Shown: positions 10,225 to 18,950 of the stretch, piece by piece
Position numbering within the stretch: position 1 is the first letter of the stretch
Layout: each line of letters begins with the position of its first letter
NCBI RefSeq assembly: GCF_030719295.1
Contig: NZ_CP120998.1
Location: 124,001-188,000 of the forward strand
Length of the DNA: 64,000 nt
From: Streptomyces sp. Mut1
GTDB lineage: Bacteria; Actinomycetota; Actinomycetes; Streptomycetales; Streptomycetaceae
Direction: 5' to 3'
Notes under the pieces: model-generated
What the model saw: only the letters and a program-made list of their open reading frames with translations
Told to the model about the DNA's origin: nothing
Databases searched by the model: none
Program-made: the position numbers and the translations under genes

Positions 10225-13200
10225 CTGATACCCAACTCCCGGTCGATCAGGTCGAAGATCTCGTCGTTCGAAGCCGCCGTCAGGTCGTCGTCGGCCTGTG
10301 CGCCGGCCGTGGTCTGCTCGGCCGGCTCCACCCGGCGCAGCAGGGAACGCAGTCGGTCGGCCAGTCCGATACGGTCGCGTTCCTCGTCCGGCAGGGCGGA
10401 CAACCGGGCTTCCATACGGTCCAGTTCGGCCAATACGTCGTCGGCCCCACCGAACAGCTCGTCGCTCAAATGCTGGACGAGTGCCAGCGGAGTGGGGTGG
10501 TCGTAGATGAGGGAAGCGGGCAGCTTCAGTCCGGTCGCGACGCCCAGCCGGTTGCGGAACTCCAGCGCGGTGAGGGAGTCGAAGCCGAGTTCCTTGAAGG
10601 TCGAGCGCGGTCGCACGCTCTGCGGCCCTTCGGCCTTGAGGACGGTCGCGGCCTCCCCGCCGACCAGGTCCGTCAGGGCGCTCTCCCGCTCGTCGGCGGG
10701 CAGCCCGGCCAGCCGGTCCGCGAGCCCCGACGAGGGCTCGGGCGCCGGCTCGGCACCGTCCGTGTACGAGGCCGGCACCGGGTACGCGGTGTCCTGCTGT
10801 ACGGGGCTGAGCCCGGCGACGAGGCGGCGGTCCCGCGTCATCGTGTAGAGGGGCAGGAAACGGGCCAGGTCGAAGTCGGCGACGGCGACGTTCGTGTCAC
10901 CCTGGCCCACCGCGCGGGCGAGTGCCCGGACGGCCCGCTCGGGCGACATGAGGCGTACGCCGCGCTGCGCGAACAGTTCGGCGGCGTCCCCCTCGGACAT
11001 GCCGCCGTCCCAGGCGCCCCAGGCGACGGACGTGGCCACCGCGCCGCGGGCGCGCCGCTCGGCGGTGAACGCGTCCAGGTAGGCGTTGGCGGCGGCGTAT
11101 CCGGCCTTGCCGACGTCGCCCCAGATGCCGGCCCCGGACGAGAAGAGGACGAAGGCGTCCAGGTCGAGGTCTGCGGTGAGGGCGTCGAGGTTGCGGGCGC
11201 CCGTCACCTTCGCCCGCAGCACCCGGGCGAGTTCGGCGTCGGTCAGGTCGCCGACGGGGGTCTCCGGATGGGTGACCCCGGCGGCGTGCACGACGGCGGT
11301 CAGCGGCCGGTCCTCGCCGATCGTCGCGAGGACGGCGGCGAGCCGGTCCGCGTCGGCGGCGTCGCAGGCGGCGACCGTCACCTCGGCGCCGAGTCCGGCC
11401 AGTTCGGCGGTCAGCTCGTCGGCGCCCGGCGCGTCCGGGCCGAGTCTGCTGGTCAGGATCAGGCGGGCCGCTCCGTGCCGGGCCGCCCAGCGCGCCACGT
11501 GGGCGCCCAGGGCGCCGGTGCCCCCGGTGATCAGCACGGTGCCGCGCGGGCGCCACGGCTCGGCGTCCGGCGCGGGGGCGTGGACGAGTCTTCGGGCGTA
11601 CACGGTGTCGTCGCGTACGGCCACCTCGTGCTCCCCGGTGGCCCCGGACAGGACCGCCGCGAGCTGCCGGAGGCTGTCCGCGCCCGGTTCGCCCGGCAGG
11701 TCCACCAGGCCGCAGGTCCGGTCGGCCTCCTCCAGGCCGAGCACCACGCCCAGGCCCCAGACCTGGGCCTGGAGGGGGGCGCTGACGGTGTCGTCGGACG
11801 CGGTGCCGACCGCGCCCGACGTGGCCAGCCACAGCGGGGCGCCGGGAGCGCGCGCGGCCAGGGCCCGTACCGCGGTGACGGTGCCGGCGAGGCCGGCGGT
11901 GACTTCGGGCCGGCCGCCGCTCGGCCGCTCGTCCAGGGCGGCCAGCGACAGGATGCCGTCGATCCGGTCCGGCAGGGCGGCCCCCTCGCGCGCCAGGTCG
12001 GCCACGCCGATGGCGTGGGGGGTGGCGCCGTGCCGGGCGAGGCCCGTGAGCACCGTCTCCACGAGGCCGTCGCGCGCCGGGCCCGTCGGGGTGAGCACCA
12101 GCCAGTCGCCGGAGAGCGACGGCTCCCCGGTGTCCGGCACGGGCGTCCAGTCGACGTGGTAGCGCCAGCTGTCGACGACGGCGGTCTCCCGGCGTGCGGC
12201 AACCGCGGCGGGCGCTTCGAGCCAGTGGCGGCGGCGCCGGAACGGGTAGCCGGGCAGGTCGGAGGCGGGCCGGGCGGACCCCCCGGTGAACGCGGGGCCG
12301 AAGTCGACGGGGGCGCCGCGCACCCACGCCTCGGCCAGCGAGAGGAGCAGGCGGTCGGGGCCGCCGTCGTTGCGGCGCAGCGAGCCCACGGCGCAGGTGT
12401 CGTCGTGTTCGGCGAGGGTCTCCTCGGTCGCGGCGAGCAGCACCGGATGCGGGCTGCATTCCACGAAGAGCCCGTGGCCCTGCCCGGCGAGCGCCCGCAC
12501 GGCTTCGGCGAACCGCACGGGGCGGCGCAGGTTCGTGCCCCAGTAGGCGGCGTCGAGCGCCGGGGAGTCGATCCAGTCGGCGGTGACGGTGGAGAAGAAC
12601 GGCACCCGGGGTGTGCGGGGCCGTACGGGGGCGAGCAGTTCGCCGAGTTCGCCGAGGATCTCCTCGACGTGCGCGGAGTGCGAGGCGTAGTCGACGGGGA
12701 TCGTCCGCACCCGTACACCTCGCTCCTCGCAGGTGCGGCCCACGTCTTCGAGTGCGGCGGGGTCTCCGGAGAGCACCACCATGCCGGGCCCGTTCACGGC
12801 GGCGACGGACAGCCGCCCGTCGAACCGGGACACGAGGGCTTCGGCCTCTTCCTCGGGCACCGCGACGATGGCCATGGCGCCACGGCCCGCCAGCGCGGTC
12901 AGCGCCTTGCTGCGCAGGCACACCACCCGCGCCGCGTCCTCCAGGGACAGTGCCCCGGCCACGCAGGCGGCGGCGATCTCGCCCTGCGAGTGCCCGACCA
13001 CGGCGTCCGGTTCGATTCCGTACGAGCGCCAGACGGCTGCCAGCGCGACCATCACGGCGAACGAAGCGGGCTGCACCACATCCACCCGCTCCAGCGACGC
13101 GGCTCCCTCCGCGCCCCGCAGCACATCGGTCAACGACCAGTCGACGTACGCCGAGAGGGCCTCCTCGCACTGGGCGACGGCCCGTGCGAACACCTCGGAG

Positions 13201-16200
13201 CCGTCCAGCAGACCGGCGCCCATGCCGACCCACTGCGCGCCCTGCCCGGGGAAGACGAACACGGTCCTGCCCAGCGGTCCCGCGAGCCCCGACACCACGT
13301 GCGCGCAGGGCTCACCGGCCGCCAGCGCCCGCAGCCCCTCGTCGTGCCCGCCGACGACCGCGGCCCGGTGCTCGAACCAGGTCCGTGCCGTCGCCAGTTC
13401 CCGTCCCACCGCCGCCGGTTCGGTGCCGCCGTCCGCCCAGGCGGCCAGCGAAGCGGCCCGGTCCCGCAGGACCTGTCCGTCGCGGGCCGACAGCAGCCAC
13501 GGCACGGCGGACGGGCCGGCCGCGGCCGGTTCCGCGACGGGCTCGGGCAGCGGCCGGGGGGCCTGTTCCAGGATCACGTGGGCGTTGGTGCCGCTGATGC
13601 CGAACGCGGAGACACCGGCCCGGCGCGGCCGGTCCGCCTCCGGCCAGGGCCGGGACTCGGCGAGCAGCCGGACGCCGCCCGTCTCCCAGTCCACCCGCGA
13701 GGTGGGTTCGGCCACGTGCAGGGTGCCCGGCAGGGTGCCGTGCCGCAGCGCCTGCACCATCTTGATCACGCCGACGACGCCGGCCGCCGCCTGGGTGTGC
13801 CCCACGTTGGACTTGACCGAGCCGAGCCACAGCGGCCGCTCGGCCGGCCGGCCTTCGCCGTACGTCGCCATGAGCGCGTGCGCCTCGATCGGATCGCCGA
13901 GCCGGGTCCCGGTGCCGTGCGCCTCGACGGCGTCCACGTCGGCGGGGCCGAGTCCGGCCCGGCCCAGCGCCCGGCGGATCACCTGCTCCTGGGACAGGCC
14001 GTTGGGCGCGGTCAGACCGTTCGACGCGCCGTCCTGGTTGATCGCGCTGCCGCGTACCAGCGCGAGCACCCGGTGACCGTTGCGGCGGGCGTCGGACAGC
14101 CGCTCCACCAGGAGGACGCCGACGCCCTCGCCCATGCCGAAGCCGTCCGCGTCCTCGGCGAACGCGCGGCAGCGGCCGTCGGCGGACAGGGCGCGCAGCC
14201 GGCTGAAGCTGATCAGTGAGGCGGGTGTGGGGGTGATCGAAACCCCGGCGACCAGGGCGAGTCCGCACTCGCCCGAGGCCAGCGACTGGGCGGCCAGGTG
14301 CAGGGCGACCAGGGAGCCGGAGCAGGCCGTGTCGACGCTGACGGCGGGCCCGGTGAAGCCGAAGTGGTAGGCGAGCCGCCCAGAGGCGACGCTCGGTGCC
14401 CCGCCCGTGACCTGGTAGCCCACCAGCTCGTCCGGCATGCTGTCCGGACTGCCGTAGTCCGAGGGCATCACGCCCGCGAACACGCCCGTGTCGCTGCCCT
14501 TGAGGTCGTCCGGCAGGAGCCCCGCGTTCTCGAACGCGGCCCAGGTGGTCTGCATCAGCAGCCGCTGCTGCGGGTCCATGGCCAGTGCCTCGCGGGCGGA
14601 GATGCCGAAGAACTCGTGGTCGAACTCGGTGGCCCCGCCCAGGAATCCGCCGGCCCGCACATAGCTGCTGCCGGGCCGGTCCGGGTCGGGGTCGTACAGC
14701 GCGTCGATGTCCCAGCCCCGGTCGGCGGGGAGCGGGCCGATGGCGTCGCCGCCCGCCATGAGGAGCTTCCACAGCGCGTCCGGGCCGTCGACGTCGCCGG
14801 GCAGCCGGCACGCCATGCCGACGATGGCGAGCGGTTCGTCCGCGGCCGCCCGGACCGGTTCGGGCGCGGCGGGCGTCACGGGCCTGCCGTGCACCGCCTC
14901 CAGCAGGTACGCGGCCAGCCGTTCCGGGGTGGGGTGGTTGAACAGCACGGTGCCCGGCAGCTCGACGGCCAGGTCGGTGGCGATCCGCCCGCTCAGCCGG
15001 AGCAGCGACTGCGAGTCGAACCCGATGTCCTTGAACGGGGTCCGGGCCGGGATCGCTTCGGTGTCCTCGTACCCGAGCACGGCGGCCGCCCGCGTCCGGA
15101 CCAGGTCCAGGAGGACGAGCCGCCGCTCGTCCCGCGTACGGGCCTCGGCGAGCCGTGCGCCGGCCGCGCTGGTCACGACCTCCTCGTCGGCGGCCGGTTC
15201 CGAGGCCGTGTCGAACCAGTGGCGGCGCCGCTGGAAGGCGTAGGTGGGCAGGTCCACGGTGGCCGGGGCGGGCCCCGGGAAGAGGGCCGTCCAGTCGGCG
15301 TCGGCACCGTCCGCCCACAGCCGGGCCAGAGTCGTGACGGCGGTGACGGGTTCGGGCTGCTTACGGCTGAGCGCCGCCACGGCGAGGACACCCTCACGGG
15401 TCTCACCGATCGCGCCGACGAGCCCGGCGTCCGGGCCCAGCTCCAGGAACCGGGTGACGCCCAGGGCCGTGAGCCGGATGATGGCGTCGGCGAAGCGGAC
15501 CGTGCCGCGGACCTGGTCGGCCCAGTACGAAGCGGTGAACTCCTCGGTCGGCTCGCCGGTCAGCGTGGACACGATCGGGATGCGGGGGGTGTCGTACGTC
15601 AACTCGCCTGCCGCGTTGGTGAATTCGGCGAGCATCGGGTCCATCAGGTGCGAGTGGAAGGCGTGGCTGACGTCGAGCCGGCGGCCCTGCCGGTCGCTGA
15701 GCTGGGCGGCCACCGCTTCGACGGCCTCGCGCGTACCCGACACGACGACCTGCCCCGGAGCGTTCACGGCCGCGACCGAGGCACCCTCCACCAGCAGCGG
15801 GGTGACCTCCTCGGGGGTCGCCCGTACGGCCCACATCGCGCCACCCGCCGGCAGCGCCTGCATCAGCCCGGCACGCGCGGCGACCAGCCGGCACGCGTCC
15901 GCCAGGGAGAAGACCCCGGCGACGTGCGCGGCAGCCAGCTCACCCACCGAGTGACCGACCAGATAATCCGGTCGCACCCCCCACGACTCGACCAGCCGGA
16001 ACAACGCCACCTCAACCGCGAACAACGCCGGCTGCGCCCAGCCGGTGTTCTTCAGGGAATCCGCGTCGGTGAACATCACCTCACGCAGCCCGTCGAAGTG
16101 CTCACACACCTCGTCCAGCGCCGTCGCGAACACCGGGAACGCCTCCGCCAGTTCCCGGCCCATCCCGACCCGCTGACCGCCCTGGCCCGAGAACACGAAC

Positions 16201-17780
16201 CCGGTCAGGCCGTCGCCGGCCACTCCGGAGACGGTCTGCGGCAGCCACTCGCCGCGTGCCAGCGCGTCGAGACCGGCGTCCAGGCTTTCGGCGTCAACGC
16301 CCACCACCACGGCGCGGTGCTCGAACCGGGTCCGGGTCGTCGCCAGCGACCAGCCCACCTCGCGCGCATCGGCCGCGCCCACCGCCGGGCGCAGCGCCGC
16401 GGCCTGCCCGCGCAGTGCGGCGGCGCCGCGGCCGGACAGCACCCAGGGCACCACCGGCACCGGCACCGGACGCGGGGAGGCGGGCGCGGGGGCCGGCGCC
16501 GGGGGCTGGGAGAGGACGAGGTGGCAGTTGGTGCCGCCCATGCCGAAGGAGCTGACTCCGGCGATCCGGGGGCGGTCGGCGTCCGGCCACTCGGTGGGAT
16601 CGCCGACGACCCGCAGGTTCAGTTCGTCCAGCGGAATGCCGGGGCCGGGCTCCTCGAAGCCGAGGCTCGCGGGGATGTGGCCGTGCGACAGGGCCAGCAC
16701 GGTCTTGAGCAGGCCGGCCGCTCCCGCCGCGGCCTCCAGGTGCCCCACGTTCGTCTTGACCGACCCGACGAGCAACGGGCGCGTGGTGTCGCGGGCGCTG
16801 CCGAGCACGGCGCCGAGTGCGGCCGCCTCGACCGGGTCGCCCACCGGGGTGCCGGTGCCGTGCAGTTCGACGTACTGCACGGACTCCGGGGCGATGCCGG
16901 CCGACGCGTACGCCTGTCGCAGCACCTCGGCCTGGGCTTCACGGCTGGGGGTGGTCAGCTGCTCGGCCGCGCCGTCGTGGTTGACGGCACCGCCGTGGAT
17001 CACGCCGTAGACGCGGTCGCCGGCGGCGATGGCGTCCGGGAGCAGCCGGAGGACGAGGGCGACGCCGCCCTCGCCGCGTACGAAGCCGTTGGCCCGGTGG
17101 TCGAAGGTGTAGCAGCGGCCGTCCGGGGACAGGCCCCCGAACTCCTCGGCGAGTGCGCCGGTTCCGGCCGCGAGGTTGAGGTTGACTCCGCCCGCGAGGG
17201 CGAGGGTGCTCTCGCCGCGCCGCAGGCTCTCCACCGCGGTGTGCACGGCGACCAGCGAGGAGGCCTGGCCGGTGTCGATGACGAGGCTGGGCCCGCGCAG
17301 TCCGATGGTGTGCGAGACGCGGTTGGCGATGACGCCTCGGCTGAGGCCGGCCATCGCGTGGTGGTTGAGCGCGGCGCGGCCGGCGTGGTCGGCCAGCAGG
17401 GCGTAGTCGTCGCGCATCGCGCCGACGAACACGCCTGTCGCGCTGCCGGACAGTTCGCCGGGAACGATCCGGGCGTCCTCGAACGCCTCCCAGGCGAGTT
17501 CGAGCATCAGCCGCTGCTGGGGGTCGAGTACGGCGGCCTCGCGGGGGGTGATCCCGAAGAAGCCGGCGTCGAACCGGTCGACGTCCTCGATGAACGCGCC
17601 CCAGTCGCCGCCGGCCGGTTCGCGTCCGGCCGGAACGCGGCCGACCGTGCTCCGCCCGTCGGTCAGCAGCCGCCAGAACTCGTCCGGGCCGGCCGCGCCC
17701 GGCAGCCGGCACGAGACACCGACGACCGCCACCGGCTGATCGCCGGCGCGGGAGGATTCCATGGGTCGCGAGGTGTCCAT
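10221..17780 (-). CDS. Modular type I PKS: KSQ loading module plus module 1
   Basis: First protein of the assembly line (2519 aa). Loading KS (about 15-435) has DTGQAS at the nucleophile: Gln172 replaces Cys, the hallmark of KSQ domains that decarboxylate the acyl starter on the loading ACP. The loading AT (about 525-830) has GHSVG and HAFH, the malonyl signature, so the starter should be acetyl. The loading ACP (near 920) reads GFDSQSLLRL. Module 1 follows: KS (about 983-1400, DTACSG), AT (about 1508-1810, GHSQG and YASH, methylmalonyl), KR (about 2085-2240, no LDD, Trp in GIWG, A-type) and ACP (near 2400, [14 protein letters not shown]). The C-terminal ~80 residues are a helical docking region ending DEIFDLIDRELGIR. 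The ATG at 17780 has AGGAC six bases upstream. An in-frame ATG at 17762 is an alternative, and the open frame reaches 17894 without homology. Confidence 0.96.
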   Translation of the reverse strand: MDTSRPMESSRAGDQPVAVVGVSCRLPGAAGPDEFWRLLTDGRSTVGRVPAGREPAGGDWGAFIEDVDRFDAGFFGITPREAAVLDPQQRLMLELAWEAFEDARIVPGELSGSATGVFVGAMRDDYALLADHAGRAALNHHAMAGLSRGVIANRVSHTIGLRGPSLVIDTGQASSLVAVHTAVESLRRGESTLALAGGVNLNLAAGTGALAEEFGGLSPDGRCYTFDHRANGFVRGEGGVALVLRLLPDAIAAGDRVYGVIHGGAVNHDGAAEQLTTPSREAQAEVLRQAYASAGIAPESVQYVELHGTGTPVGDPVEAAALGAVLGSARDTTRPLLVGSVKTNVGHLEAAAGAAGLLKTVLALSHGHIPASLGFEEPGPGIPLDELNLRVVGDPTEWPDADRPRIAGVSSFGMGGTNCHLVLSQPPAPAPAPASPRPVPVPVVPWVLSGRGAAALRGQAAALRPAVGAADAREVGWSLATTRTRFEHRAVVVGVDAESLDAGLDALARGEWLPQTVSGVAGDGLTGFVFSGQGGQRVGMGRELAEAFPVFATALDEVCEHFDGLREVMFTDADSLKNTGWAQPALFAVEVALFRLVESWGVRPDYLVGHSVGELAAAHVAGVFSLADACRLVAARAGLMQALPAGGAMWAVRATPEEVTPLLVEGASVAAVNAPGQVVVSGTREAVEAVAAQLSDRQGRRLDVSHAFHSHLMDPMLAEFTNAAGELTYDTPRIPIVSTLTGEPTEEFTASYWADQVRGTVRFADAIIRLTALGVTRFLELGPDAGLVGAIGETREGVLAVAALSRKQPEPVTAVTTLARLWADGADADWTALFPGPAPATVDLPTYAFQRRRHWFDTASEPAADEEVVTSAAGARLAEARTRDERRLVLLDLVRTRAAAVLGYEDTEAIPARTPFKDIGFDSQSLLRLSGRIATDLAVELPGTVLFNHPTPERLAAYLLEAVHGRPVTPAAPEPVRAAADEPLAIVGMACRLPGDVDGPDALWKLLMAGGDAIGPLPADRGWDIDALYDPDPDRPGSSYVRAGGFLGGATEFDHEFFGISAREALAMDPQQRLLMQTTWAAFENAGLLPDDLKGSDTGVFAGVMPSDYGSPDSMPDELVGYQVTGGAPSVASGRLAYHFGFTGPAVSVDTACSGSLVALHLAAQSLASGECGLALVAGVSITPTPASLISFSRLRALSADGRCRAFAEDADGFGMGEGVGVLLVERLSDARRNGHRVLALVRGSAINQDGASNGLTAPNGLSQEQVIRRALGRAGLGPADVDAVEAHGTGTRLGDPIEAHALMATYGEGRPAERPLWLGSVKSNVGHTQAAAGVVGVIKMVQALRHGTLPGTLHVAEPTSRVDWETGGVRLLAESRPWPEADRPRRAGVSAFGISGTNAHVILEQAPRPLPEPVAEPAAAGPSAVPWLLSARDGQVLRDRAASLAAWADGGTEPAAVGRELATARTWFEHRAAVVGGHDEGLRALAAGEPCAHVVSGLAGPLGRTVFVFPGQGAQWVGMGAGLLDGSEVFARAVAQCEEALSAYVDWSLTDVLRGAEGAASLERVDVVQPASFAVMVALAAVWRSYGIEPDAVVGHSQGEIAAACVAGALSLEDAARVVCLRSKALTALAGRGAMAIVAVPEEEAEALVSRFDGRLSVAAVNGPGMVVLSGDPAALEDVGRTCEERGVRVRTIPVDYASHSAHVEEILGELGELLAPVRPRTPRVPFFSTVTADWIDSPALDAAYWGTNLRRPVRFAEAVRALAGQGHGLFVECSPHPVLLAATEETLAEHDDTCAVGSLRRNDGGPDRLLLSLAEAWVRGAPVDFGPAFTGGSARPASDLPGYPFRRRRHWLEAPAAVAARRETAVVDSWRYHVDWTPVPDTGEPSLSGDWLVLTPTGPARDGLVETVLTGLARHGATPHAIGVADLAREGAALPDRIDGILSLAALDERPSGGRPEVTAGLAGTVTAVRALAARAPGAPLWLATSGAVGTASDDTVSAPLQAQVWGLGVVLGLEEADRTCGLVDLPGEPGADSLRQLAAVLSGATGEHEVAVRDDTVYARRLVHAPAPDAEPWRPRGTVLITGGTGALGAHVARWAARHGAARLILTSRLGPDAPGADELTAELAGLGAEVTVAACDAADADRLAAVLATIGEDRPLTAVVHAAGVTHPETPVGDLTDAELARVLRAKVTGARNLDALTADLDLDAFVLFSSGAGIWGDVGKAGYAAANAYLDAFTAERRARGAVATSVAWGAWDGGMSEGDAAELFAQRGVRLMSPERAVRALARAVGQGDTNVAVADFDLARFLPLYTMTRDRRLVAGLSPVQQDTAYPVPASYTDGAEPAPEPSSGLADRLAGLPADERESALTDLVGGEAATVLKAEGPQSVRPRSTFKELGFDSLTALEFRNRLGVATGLKLPASLIYDHPTPLALVQHLSDELFGGADDVLAELDRMEARLSALPDEERDRIGLADRLRSLLRRVEPAEQTTAGAQADDDLTAASNDEIFDLIDRELGIR
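10480..14850 (-). other. PKS module 1: KS-AT(methylmalonyl)-KR(A-type)-ACP
   Basis: KS DTACSGSLVAL near 14320; AT GHSQGEIAAA near 12990 and YASH near 12685; [15 protein letters not shown] near 11520 and GYAAANAYLDAF near 11090; [17 protein letters not shown] near 10580. The YASH AT differs from the near-identical YASH ATs of modules 2, 3 and n-5, so it looks like an independent lineage. Confidence 0.92.
14940..17740 (-). other. Loading module: KSQ-AT(malonyl)-ACP
   Basis: The KSQ glutamine codon is at 17265-17267. The catalytic His motifs remain recognisable (VELHGTG and NVGHLEAAAG), as expected for an active decarboxylating KSQ. The malonyl AT is almost the same sequence as the malonyl ATs of the late modules. 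The ACP serine lies in GFDSQSL near 15020. Confidence 0.95.
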
Positions 17781-17851
17781 GTGACGTCCTGCCCTTCCGC
17801 GCTGTGCCGCGCTATTCCGCGATCTCGGTGAAACCCGGTCCCGGGCGCCTC

Positions 17852-17940
17852 GGGCCTGTCCGGCGGATCTCCGCGGGCCCGCGACGCCTGGCACGCACTC
17901 TCGCCGCGGGCTGATCCACGAAGATCCGCCGGACAGTCCC
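17852..17940. repeat. Inverted-repeat element, 19-bp arms with one mismatch, 51-nt centre
   Basis: The left arm GGGCCTGTCCGGCGGATCT (17852-17870) is the reverse complement of the right arm (17922-17940) except at one base; the inner 15 bp are perfect. No target-site duplication is seen at the ends. It may be a small interspersed palindromic or MITE-like element, or an attenuator-type structure in the control region. I recall similar GATCCGCCGGACAG repeats in Streptomyces intergenic DNA but cannot check here. Confidence 0.6.
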
Positions 17941-18043
17941 TGGGGGAAGCTCGCCGCGCCGCCCTCGTGGGCGCGCGAGCGGTCTCACGCCGCGCCCAGA
18001 TGAACACGGCCGGACGGGCCCGTCCCGGTGGGTCCGGGGGTTT

Positions 18044-18059
18044 CTAGGTGTTCACTCAG
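18044..18059. promoter_or_regulatory. Candidate PAS-LuxR operator 1
   Basis: CTAGGTGTTCACTCAG matches about 11 of 16 positions of the PimM consensus CTVGGGAWWTCCCBAG, the weakest of the four sites. It shares the CTAGG.GTTC core with site 2 read in reverse (22852-22867) and CT.GGTGTT with site 4 (31849-31864). It lies 132 nt before the thioesterase start and 264 nt before the loading-module PKS start. Match counted by eye. Confidence 0.45.
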
Positions 18060-18190
18060 ATCCCGCCGCCACGGCCCGCCGGGCGGGCGGGAAGCGCTTC
18101 TCCTTGGGTCCAGCGGCGGACGTCGGCGGTGCCCCGGCACAGGTGGGCGCCCGCCGCGTCCGCGACCTGACGAAGGCCGAAGGGGCCAGC

Positions 18191-18940
18191 ATGATCGACA
18201 CCGATTTGTGGATTCGGCGGTACTTCCCGAGTGCGGAGGCGAAGGTCCAGTTGGTCTGCCTGCCCCACGCAGGCGGTTCGGCCTCCTTCTACCGGCCGGT
18301 CGCGCAGGCACTGCGCCCCCGGGTCGAAGTCCTGGCCGTGCAGTACCCGGGCCGTCAGGACAGGCGCCACGAGGCGCTGATCGACGATCTGGGCACGCTG
18401 GCGGACCGGGTGGCCGAGGCCGTCACCGAGGCCGTCGACCGCCCCTTCGCGTTCTTCGGGCACAGCATGGGCTCGACGCTCGCGTTCGAGGTCACCCGGC
18501 GTCTGGAAGCGCGGGGAACCTTCCCGCTGCGCCTGTTCGCCTCGGCCAGGCGGGCCCCTTCGGCGCACCGGGACGAGCAGGTGCACCTGCGTGACGACGA
18601 CGGGCTGATCTCGGACGTGCGCGCGCTCAGCGGTACGAGCCAGCAGGTCTTCGGCGACGAGGAGCTGCTGCGGATGGTGCTGCCCGCCATCCGGGGCGAC
18701 TACCGCGCGGCGGAGACCTACCGGTACACGCCCGGCCCCCGGCTGCGCTGCCCGGTCACCGCGCTGACCGGCGACAGCGACCCCAAGGCGACGGTCGAGG
18801 AGGTCGCGGCCTGGAGCGGGCACACGGACGGCGGTTTCGACCTGAGGACGTACTCCGGGGGCCACTTCTATCTGCTCGACCACACCGCGGAGGTCCTGCG
18901 GCTGATCGGTGATCAGCTCGCGGAGCCGGCCCTGCGATGA
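18191..18940 (+). CDS. Type II thioesterase (editing TE)
   Basis: Free-standing alpha/beta-hydrolase thioesterase of 249 aa. Such enzymes clear stalled or wrongly primed acyl groups from PKS carrier proteins. Family marks seen: LPHAGGSASFYRPVAQAL near the N terminus, the nucleophile elbow GHSMGS (Ser about residue 92), the aspartate region LTGDSDPKAT, and the catalytic His in GGHFYLLDH (about residue 224). The ATG at 18191 follows an AAGGGGCC-type purine stretch. It is the first gene of a rightward operon with the glycosyltransferase (10-nt gap carrying a strong GGAGGAG) and the FkbM methyltransferase. The whole TEII family is expected in modular PKS clusters, and the cluster location supports the role. 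Confidence 0.93.
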   Translation: MIDTDLWIRRYFPSAEAKVQLVCLPHAGGSASFYRPVAQALRPRVEVLAVQYPGRQDRRHEALIDDLGTLADRVAEAVTEAVDRPFAFFGHSMGSTLAFEVTRRLEARGTFPLRLFASARRAPSAHRDEQVHLRDDDGLISDVRALSGTSQQVFGDEELLRMVLPAIRGDYRAAETYRYTPGPRLRCPVTALTGDSDPKATVEEVAAWSGHTDGGFDLRTYSGGHFYLLDHTAEVLRLIGDQLAEPALR

Positions 18941-18950
18941 CGGAGGAGTC

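Larger units (their letters stand above)
17781..18190. promoter_or_regulatory. Divergent control region between the loading-module PKS gene and the thioesterase operon
   Basis: This 410-base gap lies between the leftward PKS gene and the rightward thioesterase gene, so it should hold both promoters. It contains an 89-bp inverted-repeat element (17852-17940) and a PAS-LuxR-like 16-mer (18044-18059). A weaker resemblance to the same operator starts at 17940 (CTGGGGGAAG). No convincing small gene was found; open frames across it have no recognisable protein. Confidence 0.6.

Noticed and set aside
769..10506. Plus-strand open frame of more than 3200 codons opposite the left PKS gene
   Set aside because: It is the codon-register shadow of the minus-strand PKS gene, caused by extreme GC bias; its translation is Arg/Gly/Val-rich with no domain. 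The same holds for the long plus-strand frames opposite 14298-17831, 34518-41267, 43307-51919 and 53266-62433.
17781..17894. N-terminal extension of the loading-module PKS to 17894
   Set aside because: The extra 38 residues are Arg-rich low-complexity sequence with no homology to KS starts, and the ATG at 17780 has a good Shine-Dalgarno.
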